Shown in pieces: positions 32,825 through 41,497 of a DNA stretch of 64,000 nucleotides. Within the stretch, counting starts at the first letter, position 1. Every line of letters starts with the position of its first letter. The notes under the pieces are model-generated. The model saw only the letters and a list, made by a program, of their open reading frames with translations, was not told the DNA's origin and made no database searches. Both the position numbers and the translations under genes were made by a program. Origin of the DNA: Salinicola lusitanus (GTDB lineage: Bacteria > Pseudomonadota > Gammaproteobacteria > Pseudomonadales > Halomonadaceae); NCBI RefSeq assembly GCF_003206045.1, contig NZ_PZJM01000001.1:807-64806 (forward strand), in the 5' to 3' direction.

Positions 32825-33405
32825 CCGGGAACGCGCTCGTCGTCCCGCGCCGCCGGACCGCTGGCGGCCTCGGCGCGCGCTCGGTGGCGAAGTCCGGCCA
32901 GCACCGCCGGCTTGAGTGCTCCCAGCGCCTCGCCGGAGAGGCCGCTGAGAACGATCAGCCGGGCATGGCGACGCCCTGGCGAATACCCCAGCCACAGCGG
33001 GAATTCGACCGCTCGCAACGTCGCGGGCTGAACCCGCAGCGACCAGCGGCGCGGCCGGGCCAGTCGCTCCCATAGCCACCAGCGCTCGAACTGCGATAGC
33101 GTCGGCGGTCGACCGCCTTCGAGGGCCAGCACGCCGTCGTGGTCCGCCGAATGGAGGGGCAACTCCCCCGCCATCAGCATGGCTCTCGGCAGATTGTCGG
33201 CCGCCAGCAGCCAGGCCATTGGTGGCCCCGTCTCGCGACCGATCGCCACTGCCCACAGCGACAACCACGCCGGTTCGAACCGTTCGGCACCGTAGCGCCG
33301 CAGCCTCGGCTCGGCGGCGACGGCGCCCAGCCGCCGAGGCAGCCTCGACGCCGGCGCCGTCTTATCCACCGCCATCATCCGCCGCTCGCCTTCGCGATCA
33401 GCCAT
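32821..33405 (-). CDS. Hypothetical protein overlapping an SSS symporter gene
   Basis: A 194-residue protein I do not recognise. It is rich in Arg, Ala, Leu and Trp, has no signal peptide or clear membrane helix, and contains several tryptophan-rich stretches such as LSQFERWWLWERLARPRRW. Its ATG lies eight bases before the end of the upstream symporter gene, on the same strand, so the two are translationally coupled. The coding signal is supported by the coupling and by the absence of any other reading in the interval. It could be a partner or regulator of the symporter. The stop overlaps the end of the convergent kinase gene by four bases. Confidence 0.65.
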   Translation of the reverse strand: MADREGERRMMAVDKTAPASRLPRRLGAVAAEPRLRRYGAERFEPAWLSLWAVAIGRETGPPMAWLLAADNLPRAMLMAGELPLHSADHDGVLALEGGRPPTLSQFERWWLWERLARPRRWSLRVQPATLRAVEFPLWLGYSPGRRHARLIVLSGLSGEALGALKPAVLAGLRHRARAEAASGPAARDDERVPG

Positions 33406-35023
33406 TGGCCCACCCCTGCAGCAGCGCCAGTGCGGCCAGCGACACGAAGAACCACACGACCAGGCCGATGCAGCGACGCCGTGTCAGGCGCGCATCGCGA
33501 CCGATCTCGGCGGCACCTTCGCTACGTCCCTTGAGGATCGCCTGCATGTCGGGCGCGGTCTCGTCGATCACCACGTCCGAGAGCTGCACGGCCGACGGCG
33601 CCGGCGCGGTCAAACTCACCGCATAGCCGACCACGACCGAGACGATCAGCCCGACGAAATTCTGGTAGAGCCAGGAGACATCGGTCTGGGAGACGGCCCA
33701 TACCGCCGCCATGCCGACGATGATCCCGCTGACCGCCCCTCTGCCGTTGCTGCGATGGCTGAGCACGGCCAGCAGGAAGGTTCCCAGCAGCGCGCCGTAG
33801 AACCAGGAACCGATGCGGTTGACGGCTTCGATGACCGGGCCGAGATTACCGGCGAAGAACGCGAACGCGGTGGCGTAGAGCCCCCAGAAGATGGTCGCCC
33901 AGCGCGACGCCTTGAGGTAGTGCTTCTCGTCGGCATCGGGCCTGACGTAGCGGGCGTAGAAATCGCGCACCGTCACCGCGGACAACGAGTTGAGCGCGGA
34001 ATCCAGGCTCGACATGGCGGCTGCGAAGACCCCGGCGATCACCAGCCCGGTCACCCCGACGGGAAAGGCGTTGACCACGTAGCGCGGGAACAGCTCGTTC
34101 AGGTTCTCCGGCGCGGTGAGGCCGTGCTGCTGGTAGTAGGCGGCGAGCATCACGCCGATGAACAGGAACAGCAGCATCTGCGGCACCAGCAGGTAACCAC
34201 CGATCAGCAGCGAGCGCTGCCCCTCGGCGATCGAGGGGCTGGTCAATACCCGCTGGATCTGGCTCTGGTCGGTGCCGAAATAGGCCACGTGCATGACCAC
34301 GCCGCCGATCAGCCCCGCCCATAGCGAGTAGGTCACGGTGGGATCGAGCGACAAATCGATGGTGTCGAACATGCCGTTGGCGGCGCCGTAGGCGAACACG
34401 TCGCCCCAACCGCCGGGCAGGCTCGAGACCATCAGCACCATGCTCAGGATCGCGCCCAGCCACAGCACGAACATCTGGATCACGTCGGTCCAGATCACCG
34501 CGCTGATGCCGCCGAGCACGGTATAGCTCACCGCGATCACCGCCATCAGCACGATGGTCAGGTTGACGTCCCAACCGGTGACGACCGAGAGCACCAGCGC
34601 CGGTGCGTAGAGCACCACGCCCGTGGCGAGGCCGCGCGCGACCAGGAACAGCAGCGCCGCCAGCGATCGGGTCAGCGCCCCGAAGCGACGCTCGAGCAGC
34701 TCGTAGATGCTGTAGATGCCGGCTCGATGGAAGATCGGTACCAGCACCAGAATCAGAACCGCCATCGCCAGCGGCACGTTGATGAAGGTCGCCAGGCGCT
34801 CCAGGCCGCCCTCGAACCCCCAGCCGGGTGCGCCGATGAAGGTGATCGCGCTGGCCTGGGTCGCCATCACCGACAGGCCGATGGCCCAGCCGGGAATCTT
34901 GCGGCCACCGAGAAAATAGTCCTGCGTGCTCTCCTGATCCTTGCCGAAGCGGGCGCCCACCCAGGCAATGCCCACCACGTAGACGATCAGAACCGCGGTA
35001 TCCCACCAAGTGAAAGCGCCCAC
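33398..35023 (-). CDS. Sodium:solute symporter (SSS family, SGLT/SMCT-like branch)
   Basis: A 541-residue SSS carrier with about 14 helices. Marks include TQDYFLGGRKIPGWAIGLSVMATQASAITFIG (family signature split by position around residues 32-60), YTVLGGISAVIWTDVIQMFVLWLGAI, and the sodium-site segment AAAMSSLDSALNSLSAVTVRDFY. A cytoplasmic loop and an extra C-terminal helix (VWFFVSLAALALL) follow. The preferred start is GTG 35023, six bases after AGGACGG; the frame is open 15 codons further. The downstream unknown gene overlaps its end. The substrate is not predictable. Confidence 0.9.
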   Translation of the reverse strand: MGAFTWWDTAVLIVYVVGIAWVGARFGKDQESTQDYFLGGRKIPGWAIGLSVMATQASAITFIGAPGWGFEGGLERLATFINVPLAMAVLILVLVPIFHRAGIYSIYELLERRFGALTRSLAALLFLVARGLATGVVLYAPALVLSVVTGWDVNLTIVLMAVIAVSYTVLGGISAVIWTDVIQMFVLWLGAILSMVLMVSSLPGGWGDVFAYGAANGMFDTIDLSLDPTVTYSLWAGLIGGVVMHVAYFGTDQSQIQRVLTSPSIAEGQRSLLIGGYLLVPQMLLFLFIGVMLAAYYQQHGLTAPENLNELFPRYVVNAFPVGVTGLVIAGVFAAAMSSLDSALNSLSAVTVRDFYARYVRPDADEKHYLKASRWATIFWGLYATAFAFFAGNLGPVIEAVNRIGSWFYGALLGTFLLAVLSHRSNGRGAVSGIIVGMAAVWAVSQTDVSWLYQNFVGLIVSVVVGYAVSLTAPAPSAVQLSDVVIDETAPDMQAILKGRSEGAAEIGRDARLTRRRCIGLVVWFFVSLAALALLQGWANG

Positions 35024-35215
35024 ATCCCGTCCTCGCTTTTTTGTTATCGACAAAAATGAGCGTAGCACGTCGTTGATATGTCACCCCGGCGCCGGCGGCG
35101 GGGGATTGTTCCCATCGCCCGGTCGCGAAGGACTTGCCAAGCCCCCCAAACGGCCCGATGATAGCGCGCTTTTTTCTCCCTCCCACCAGCGGGCTGGTAT
35201 TTCAAGAGGCATCCG

Positions 35216-36070
35216 ATGCGTCTGATCTCCTTCGACGTTTCTCGCACCCTGCACATCCCCGGCGTTCGCTACATCAAGCCCGAGCGCATGTTCGAACATC
35301 TCGACGAGATCCAGGCCGCCGACTGGCTGCTGTTTCCCAGCTACTGGCAGGTCAGCACGCTGCTGCATGCGATGCACAAGCGCATCTTCCCGTCGCCTGC
35401 CACCTACTACCTGGGCCACGACAAGGTGGAGCAGACCCGCGCCTTCCAGGCCATCTGCCCGGACAACCTCCCGCGGACGACGATTCAGGCCAGCACCTGC
35501 CACGGTATCGATATCGCCGAGGCGGAAGTCGGCTACCCGATGATCGTCAAGGAGATCCGCAGCGCCCGTGGCCAGGGCGTGCACCTGATCGAGAGGCGAC
35601 GCGAACTCGAAACGCTGGCCGCGTCCCAGGAGGTGCTGTACGCCCAGACCCTCCTTCCCATCGACCGGGACCTGCGCATCGTCCTGATCGGCGATCGGAT
35701 CCTCGCCAGTTACTGGCGGGTGACACCGGCGGGGGGATATCGCGCCAACGTCGCCCAGGGCGGCACGATCGATCACGACGACATCCCCCCTTCCGTGCTG
35801 GCGCTGGTCCAGCGTGTGGCCGCCAGACTGGGCGTCGATCACGCCGGGTTCGACGTTGCCATGGTCGGGGATCACCCCTTCCTGTTCGAGTTCAACCGCC
35901 TGTTCGGCACCCAGGGCATCGCCGACCCCGGCAGGACGACGGCCACGGCCATCCTGGAATGGCTCAACCGCAGCCAGGGAACGCCCGCCGCGAACGACGC
36001 CGGTATCGCGGCGGAGCCGATCGAGGGCTTTCCGGAAGGGCTTCTTGACGTCGCGCCAGCGATGGTCTGA
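35216..36070 (+). CDS. RimK-like ATP-grasp protein
   Basis: A 284-residue ATP-grasp enzyme. A pre-ATP-grasp region (about 1-85) is followed by GYPMIVKEIRSARGQGVHLIE, with the ATP-binding lysine and glycine-rich loop, then YAQTLLPIDRDLRIVLIGDRILASYWRV and the metal-binding FEFNRLFGTQG near residue 240. These match the RimK/ribosomal S6 modification group, which ligates amino acids or similar amines to carboxylates. The start is the ATG after CAAGAGGCATCCG. It is transcribed divergently from the SSS symporter gene and ends before the betT terminator. The substrate is unknown. Confidence 0.82.
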   Translation: MRLISFDVSRTLHIPGVRYIKPERMFEHLDEIQAADWLLFPSYWQVSTLLHAMHKRIFPSPATYYLGHDKVEQTRAFQAICPDNLPRTTIQASTCHGIDIAEAEVGYPMIVKEIRSARGQGVHLIERRRELETLAASQEVLYAQTLLPIDRDLRIVLIGDRILASYWRVTPAGGYRANVAQGGTIDHDDIPPSVLALVQRVAARLGVDHAGFDVAMVGDHPFLFEFNRLFGTQGIADPGRTTATAILEWLNRSQGTPAANDAGIAAEPIEGFPEGLLDVAPAMV

Positions 36071-36097
36071 ATGACGATCGCCAGGGATGGCGGGCAC

Positions 36098-36127
36098 AAA
36101 AAAGACCCCGGCCAGATGGCCGGGGTC
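36098..36127 (-). terminator. Rho-independent terminator of betT
   Basis: GACCCCGGCC-AGAT-GGCCGGGGTC forms a 10-bp stem. On the minus strand it is followed by six T residues (A-run at 36098-36103). It lies 26 bases after the betT stop and may also stop the convergent ATP-grasp transcript. Confidence 0.92.
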
Positions 36128-36152
36128 GTGGTCAGCGAGAAGCCGGGCGATC

Positions 36153-38216
36153 TCAGCCCGGCGGCTGTTCCGGACTGTCAGGCATGTTGATGCTGCCCGG
36201 CTCTTCCCGATTGAGGTGCAGGAACTGCAGGTGGCGCTCGTACTGGTCAAGGATGTCATCGATGACCTGCTCGCGGGTGTAGCCCATCAGGTCGTAGCCC
36301 TGGCTACCTTCCAGCAGATACACCTCCAGACGATAGTACCGACTGCTGCTACGCGGTGTCCGCATGGCGAAGGACGGCGTCGAAAACGGGTGCGTCCAGA
36401 TCTGGTAGGCGAAGTTCTGCTCGCTGCCGAGATCGACGTAGAGCGACAGGTAGTCGTCATCGTTCTGCGTGCCAGTGCTGATGTCGACCTCGACGCCCTG
36501 CTTCATCAGCTCCTCGCGCACCGCCTCCATTGCCGGCCGCCCGGTCTCTTCCAGGAACTGCTGGGCCTGCTGGCGATTGGGGAACGACATGGCACGCTTG
36601 AGCCGGGTCTTCCAGTCGTGAGCGCGATCGCGCCCGCCGGCGGACATGCGTCCCGACAGCGAGCCGGACAGGCTGAGGCGGTGACTGTCCTCCTTGAACG
36701 CCTCGACCTTCAGCGCCTTGTAGAGCCCCGCGATCATGAAGAACAGCACGATCGAGAAGGGCAGCCCGGTGATGACCACCGCGCTCTGCAGCGTCGACAG
36801 GCCACCGGCCAGCAGCAGTGACAGGGTCAGCACCCCGATCACCGCCGACCAGAGGATGCGCATCCAGATCGGCGCGTCGCTGTTGACGTCCTTCAGCTTG
36901 GAGGTGAAGTTCGACAGTACCAGGGCGCCCGAGTCACCGGAGGTGACGAAGAACACGATCGCCAGGATGCTGACCGCGATGGTCGAGAAGACCGGGAACG
37001 GATACTCCTGCAGGAACAGATAGATACCCGCCGGCGGCGTATTCATGACCTGCTCGCCGAAGTCCGTCGCGCCATTCATCGCCATGTCGAGGGCACTGTT
37101 ACCCAGGATCGACATCCAGATCATCATGAAGGCGATCGGCAGCGTCAGGGTGCCGGCCACGAAGGTTCTGATGGTGCGGCCACGCGAAATCCGCGCCAGG
37201 AACAGACCGACGAACGGGCCCCAGGCGATCCACCATGCCCAGAAGAACAGCGTCCAGGCGTTGAGCCAGTCCGTCGGCTGATCGAAGGCATAGGTATCGA
37301 ACGACATCGAGATGAAGCCGGAGAGGTAGTCGCCGATGTTCATCACCAGCGCATTGAGCAGGAACACCGTCTTGCCGGCAAACAGCACGAACAGCAGCAG
37401 CGCGATCGCCAGCAGAATGTTGAACTCGGAAAGGCGACGAATCCCCTTCTCGACACCGGTCACCGCGGAGATCGTCGCGAACAGCACGATCAGCAGTACC
37501 AGGATGGTCTGGGTCCAGGCACTTTCCGCGATGCCGAACATGAAGTTCAGCCCGTAGTTGAGCTGGATGACGCCGATGCCGAGACTGGCAGCGATACCGA
37601 ACACCGTGCCCAGTACGGCGGCGATGTCCACCACGTGACCGATGGGGCCGTAGATCTTCTTGCCGAAGATGGGATAGAGCGCGCTACTGATGGTCAGCGG
37701 CAGGTTGTGTCGATAGCTGAAGAACGCCAGCGACATGCCCACCAGGGTGTAGATCCCCCAGCCCGAAAGCCCCCAGTGGAGGAAAGTCAGTTGCATCGCG
37801 TGACGGGCGGCCGCCACCTGGTCGCTCGGCGCGTTGGGCGCGTTGTAGAACTGGGTCAGCGGTTCCGCCAGGGCGAAGAAGATGACCCCGATGCCGATAC
37901 CGGCGGAGAACAGCATCGCCGACCAGGAGAAGATATTGAAATCCGGCCTCGAATGCTCCGGCCCGAGACGAATCTTGCCGAAGCGGGAAAAGCCCACGAA
38001 CACCACGAAGGCAAGGTAGATGACGACTGTGAGAAAGTAGTACCAGCCGAAAGTGTTGGAGATCCAGCCCAGCAGCGCGTTGATGATGCCATTCGCTTGC
38101 TCGGTAGCGATCATCGCCCACAGCGAAAAGGCGACGATGCCGATGACCGACCCATAGAAGACGACTGGATTCAGTCTGTCCTGGGTCGTGGAATTATTAT
38201 CGGGGCTTGTGCTCAT
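36153..38216 (-). CDS. betT: BCCT-family choline/betaine transporter (BetT type)
   Basis: A 687-residue betaine-choline-carnitine transporter with 12 helices in the first 510 residues and a long cytoplasmic C-terminal domain, the layout of osmoregulated BetT proteins. The signature helix 8 segment is WAWWIAWGPFVGLFLARISRGRTIR, and GIGIGVIFFALAEPLTQF corresponds to the helix-3 glycine stretch. The first 17 residues are polar. ATG 38216 follows GGGAG; the frame stays open upstream without coding character. In halophiles this carrier imports choline for glycine betaine synthesis. A BetI-like site lies 440 bases upstream, with no betIBA genes in view. Confidence 0.92.
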   Translation of the reverse strand: MSTSPDNNSTTQDRLNPVVFYGSVIGIVAFSLWAMIATEQANGIINALLGWISNTFGWYYFLTVVIYLAFVVFVGFSRFGKIRLGPEHSRPDFNIFSWSAMLFSAGIGIGVIFFALAEPLTQFYNAPNAPSDQVAAARHAMQLTFLHWGLSGWGIYTLVGMSLAFFSYRHNLPLTISSALYPIFGKKIYGPIGHVVDIAAVLGTVFGIAASLGIGVIQLNYGLNFMFGIAESAWTQTILVLLIVLFATISAVTGVEKGIRRLSEFNILLAIALLLFVLFAGKTVFLLNALVMNIGDYLSGFISMSFDTYAFDQPTDWLNAWTLFFWAWWIAWGPFVGLFLARISRGRTIRTFVAGTLTLPIAFMMIWMSILGNSALDMAMNGATDFGEQVMNTPPAGIYLFLQEYPFPVFSTIAVSILAIVFFVTSGDSGALVLSNFTSKLKDVNSDAPIWMRILWSAVIGVLTLSLLLAGGLSTLQSAVVITGLPFSIVLFFMIAGLYKALKVEAFKEDSHRLSLSGSLSGRMSAGGRDRAHDWKTRLKRAMSFPNRQQAQQFLEETGRPAMEAVREELMKQGVEVDISTGTQNDDDYLSLYVDLGSEQNFAYQIWTHPFSTPSFAMRTPRSSSRYYRLEVYLLEGSQGYDLMGYTREQVIDDILDQYERHLQFLHLNREEPGSINMPDSPEQPPG

Positions 38217-38658
38217 GCGGCTCCCATCATGGTCAGATAGTTTGCGTTGACGAGCAGCGACGCCCCTGGCGGCTGACATGACCTGTAGAGGCGCAGGGCG
38301 TTTGAGACCCTTGGCTCGTTCCCGTGTTCCCGCCGCGAGGTCATCTGACCTCGAGTTGAGTTAAGTCGACTTCAGTCGTTGAATCCAGCCATGTGTTCAA
38401 CGGAAGACTCGACCCACTCCGTAGCCCTGACGCTTGGCTGTCATCTGCCGATCCCGGCGTCAGGTCGTGGAACCGCCGGCCCACGCGTCGCGCGTTTTTG
38501 CCAGCCTGGCGATGCCGGCTGGCGTCTGAAATATGGCTCATCGCCGGGTAAAAGCGAGAATGGTTTTTCCCAGCGGGCAGTGGCGACGTTGGCCGGCGGC
38601 CTGAATCGGCGATCGAGTGCTCGCTCTCGACCCTGGCGTGCGGTCGAACCGATCTTTA

Positions 38659-38678
38659 TTGATTGACCGTTCAATTAA
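38659..38678. promoter_or_regulatory. BetI-like operator upstream of betT
   Basis: TTGATTGACCGTTCAATTAA is an imperfect palindrome in an AT-rich island. It differs at only two or so positions from the TTGATTGAACGTTCAATCAA-type site I recall for BetI, the choline-responsive TetR-family repressor of bet genes. It lies 443 bases before the betT ATG, so a long leader or a second promoter is implied. Recognition by BetI is inferred; no betI gene is in the window. Confidence 0.6.
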
Positions 38679-38757
38679 AATACGGAGTTGTGAGTCTGGT
38701 TTCAACAGCCATACCCGACACTCGCCCGAGGCAATGGTCTAATGGGTGCCAGATACG

Positions 38758-38784
38758 ACGACGCCGGGAGCGGGCCCGGCGACG
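38758..38784 (-). terminator. Candidate dgt terminator hairpin
   Basis: GCCGGG at 38763-38768 pairs with CCCGGC at 38775-38780, and flanking bases extend the stem with one mismatch. It lies about 22 bases after the dgt stop. There is no T-tract on the minus strand. Confidence 0.35.
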
Positions 38785-38805
38785 AGAGGAGAAGCGGGAG
38801 AGCGT

Positions 38806-40140
38806 TCAGTCTCCCTTGAGGCGGCCACCCATCTCCTGGGCCAGCTCGACCGCGTAGTGATCGGTCATGCCGCCGATGAAATCGAGCATCCGACGATAGC
38901 TGTCGTAGAGCGGCCAGTTCGGCTTCGGCGTGTTCTCGCCGATCAGCGCCAGCACGCGCTGGTGCTTGAAGGAAGAGTGCCCGGTGTGATGCAGCTCATG
39001 CGCCGCACCGATGAAGGCCTCCAGCAGAATACCGAGCGTGGTGTAGGCGCCGATCTCGAGCTTGGCCTTGCGCTCGTTCTGGAAGATGCGCTCGCGAGCC
39101 AGCTGCTTGGCCGAGGAGACGCCCCAGGTGAGATCCGGGTGGCAGAGCTCGAGCAGATCGTCGTTGAGGGTGCCGTTGAGCAACGCTTTCTCGTGTTGAA
39201 CGAAGACATCGCCGACTTCGTTGACCGCCCTCTCCATCGCCGCGCCGCGCAGCGCCGCGATCCGCCGACGCTGCGACACACCGTCGGCGGCCATCTGTTC
39301 ATAACCCCTCGGCGGCTCGCCGGCAATCTGCAGCAGTACCTGAGCGACCTCCTCGTAGCGCAGGATGCCCATCTCCAGACCATCCTCGAGATCGAGCAGC
39401 GCATAGCAGATGTCGTCCGCCGCCTCGACCAGATAGGCCAGGGGATGCCGGCACCACTTGGAACCATCGACCGACTTGAGACCGAGCCGCTCGACGACCT
39501 CGACCAGCAGGTGCTTCTCGGACTGATAGCAGCCGAACTTGCCCATCTGGCCACCATGCTCGACCGTCCACGGATACTTCAGCAGCGTACCCAGCGTCGC
39601 GGCGGAGAGCCGCATGCCGCCGCGAAACTGGTTGTACTCGATCTGGGTCACGATCCGGAAACCCTGGGCGTTGCCCTCGTAGGTCAACAGATCCCGGCGC
39701 TGCGCCTCGTCGAGCCCCTCCAGCAGACCGCTCCCCTGGGCCTCGGCCCACTTGAACCAGTCGCGAATCGCGTATTCGCCGGCATGCCCGAACGGCGGGT
39801 TGCCGATGTCGTGCCCCAGGCAGGCCGCCTGGACGATGACGCCGAGATCGGCGGGCGTGACCCAATCCGGCAGGCTGTCGCGCAGCTGCTCGCCGACGAT
39901 CATGCCCAGGCTGCGACCGACGCAGCCGACCTCGATCGAGTGGGTCAACCGGGTGTGGATATGATCGTTGTCGGTCAGCGGATGGACCTGGGTCTTGCGC
40001 CCCAGACGCCGAAACGAGCCGGAGAAGACGATGCGGTCGTAGTCCTTGTGAAACGGACTCCGGCCGATTTCGCCGCGCGACGTCCGGGCATCGTGCAGCC
40101 GGACAGGATCGAGCAGGCGCTCCCACTGCATGACAGTCAT
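38806..40140 (-). CDS. dgt: Deoxyguanosinetriphosphate triphosphohydrolase-like protein (dGTPase)
   Basis: A 444-residue HD-domain dNTP triphosphohydrolase. The N-terminal DYDRIVFSGSFRRLGRKTQVHPL, the first metal histidine in HTRLTHSIEV and the HD pair in LGHDIGNPPFGHAGE are typical of the family, and the central NAQGFRIVTQ block is also conserved. It removes triphosphate from dGTP or other dNTPs and so affects nucleotide pools. ATG 40140 follows GGAGATCACG; a GTG six codons upstream is in frame. It stands alone, with 7-bp tandem arrays directly upstream. Confidence 0.92.
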   Translation of the reverse strand: MTVMQWERLLDPVRLHDARTSRGEIGRSPFHKDYDRIVFSGSFRRLGRKTQVHPLTDNDHIHTRLTHSIEVGCVGRSLGMIVGEQLRDSLPDWVTPADLGVIVQAACLGHDIGNPPFGHAGEYAIRDWFKWAEAQGSGLLEGLDEAQRRDLLTYEGNAQGFRIVTQIEYNQFRGGMRLSAATLGTLLKYPWTVEHGGQMGKFGCYQSEKHLLVEVVERLGLKSVDGSKWCRHPLAYLVEAADDICYALLDLEDGLEMGILRYEEVAQVLLQIAGEPPRGYEQMAADGVSQRRRIAALRGAAMERAVNEVGDVFVQHEKALLNGTLNDDLLELCHPDLTWGVSSAKQLARERIFQNERKAKLEIGAYTTLGILLEAFIGAAHELHHTGHSSFKHQRVLALIGENTPKPNWPLYDSYRRMLDFIGGMTDHYAVELAQEMGGRLKGD

Positions 40141-40166
40141 CGTGATCTCCGTTAACACTAAAGGCA

Positions 40167-40200
40167 GCTTCGGGCTTCGGGCTTCGGGCTTCGGGCTTCG
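40167..40200. repeat. Tandem repeat, 7-bp unit GCTTCGG
   Basis: Four perfect copies of GCTTCGG followed by a six-base partial copy. It lies 27 bases upstream of the dgt start, so it may overlap the promoter of that gene. The unit resembles that of a second array 80 bases away. Confidence 0.95.
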
Positions 40201-40278
40201 AACCGACTAGAATGCCGTCCGGGTCGCGGAAAGAAAAGCATCCACCTCCCGCTCGCGAGCCCATCGCCCCTGCTCTCG

Positions 40279-40334
40279 GCTCGTAGTTCGTAGCTCGTAG
40301 CTCGTAGCTCGTAGCTCGTAGCTCTTGGCTCGTG
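40279..40334. repeat. Tandem repeat, 7-bp unit GCTCGTA
   Basis: Eight consecutive 7-bp units. Five are GCTCGTA; one is GTTCGTA and the last two are GCTCTTG and GCTCGTG. The array begins right after the stop of the PEP-mutase-family gene (40336) in minus-strand terms. Both arrays share the frame G-C-T-(T/C)-C-G. Confidence 0.95.
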
Positions 40335-40335
40335 G

Positions 40336-41199
40336 CTACTCTTTCACATCCATGTATTCGCGGGCCCAGATTCGATACTCCTCGAGCGTCGAGTAGCGCG
40401 TCGACAGCTTCGAAGCATCCAGGTCGTTGGTCGCGATATCGCGCTGCTCGCGCAGGCAGTCGTAGGTCGCCTTGATCGCGGCGAAGTAGGCAGCGTGACC
40501 GTTGACGACGATGCGCACGCCCAGTGCCGCGAGGCGCGCGCGATCCCGCAGGGCCGGGTTGTCGTAGGTGACCAACATCAGCGGCACCGTCAACGGTGCC
40601 GCCAGCTTCTCGAGGTGCTCGAAGTCCCGGACCCCGACCAGGCAGATGGCGTCGACGCCGGCCGCCTGGTAGGCGCGAATGCGGGCAATGGCGGCATCGT
40701 CGTCGAGCTGGCCGGCGTTGGTTCGGGCGATGATCGACAGCGCCGGGTCGATCCGGGCCTCGAGTGCGGCGCGCATCTTGCCGACGCCCTCCTCCACGGG
40801 AATCAGGTCGGTCGACTTGTGGCCGTACTGCGCCGGCAGCAAGGTGTCCTCGATGGTCAGCGCGGCGACACCGGCCCGCTCCAGTTCGGTGATCGTGCGC
40901 ATCACGTTGAGCGCGTTGCCGTAGCCATGGTCGGCATCGGCGATCACCGGCAACCGTGCCACCCGGCCGATCCGGGTCGCCTGTTCGACGAATTCGCTCA
41001 GGGTGATCAAGGCGAAATCGGGCGCCGCCAGCACCTGCAGCGAGGCGACCGACCCTCCCAGAATGCCAACCTCGAAGTCGAGGTCGGCGGCGATGCGAGC
41101 CGACATCGGATCGAACACCGAGGCCGTGTAGTAGCACTCGCCACTGGCGAGCAGTTCGCGGAAGGCGTTGCGTAGATCATGCTGAGAGGGGGTCGTCAC
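40336..41199 (-). CDS. Oxaloacetate decarboxylase of the isocitrate lyase/PEP mutase family (PA4872-like)
   Basis: A 287-residue TIM barrel, the same length I recall for the Pseudomonas aeruginosa oxaloacetate decarboxylase PA4872. It has [21 protein letters not shown], where the D-A-D pair binds magnesium, the TIEDTLLP loop and a gating segment with [12 protein letters not shown] in place of the KKCGH loop of isocitrate lyases. It would convert oxaloacetate to pyruvate. The preferred start is GTG 41199 after AGGAGTGTCCC; the open frame continues 39 codons upstream without family similarity. The stop abuts a 7-bp tandem array. Confidence 0.87.
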   Translation of the reverse strand: MTTPSQHDLRNAFRELLASGECYYTASVFDPMSARIAADLDFEVGILGGSVASLQVLAAPDFALITLSEFVEQATRIGRVARLPVIADADHGYGNALNVMRTITELERAGVAALTIEDTLLPAQYGHKSTDLIPVEEGVGKMRAALEARIDPALSIIARTNAGQLDDDAAIARIRAYQAAGVDAICLVGVRDFEHLEKLAAPLTVPLMLVTYDNPALRDRARLAALGVRIVVNGHAAYFAAIKATYDCLREQRDIATNDLDASKLSTRYSTLEEYRIWAREYMDVKE

Positions 41200-41497
41200 G
41201 GGACACTCCTGTTCTTTACCCCGGCGTTCGACGTTGGGGCGCGATGGAAAAAGACTCCCGGCCGATGCCGATGGCACGTCGGTGAATGCGTCGGCGGGGG
41301 CCGACAATCCTACCACTAAAGTTTGAGGGCGCGACGCCGGTCACATCGGCCACCCACCTCACGATGAACGATACACATGCTCAGCTTGAACTCGCTTCAT
41401 TGGTCGAATGGCCGCCCAGCCCGCATCATTGGCGACCTCGCCATCGCCAGCCGCCGATGACACCGCATGGCGAAGTCCCAGCACAGGAGGCAAGTTC

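Larger units (their letters stand above)
38217..38805. other. 589-base intergenic region between dgt and betT
   Basis: No convincing gene lies here. Short open frames on both strands have Arg/Pro/Ala-rich shadow-like compositions and no ribosome site. The region holds a dgt-proximal hairpin, the BetI-like operator at 38659-38678, and a short AAGTCGACTT palindrome near 38364. It probably contains the betT promoter and a long leader. Confidence 0.6.

Noticed and set aside
38441-38674. Small gene in the betT leader
   Set aside because: The frame begins inside the BetI-like site, has no ribosome site and has an Arg/Pro-rich composition.
40167-40334. CRISPR array
   Set aside because: The units are 7 bp and directly adjacent, with no spacers and no cas genes.
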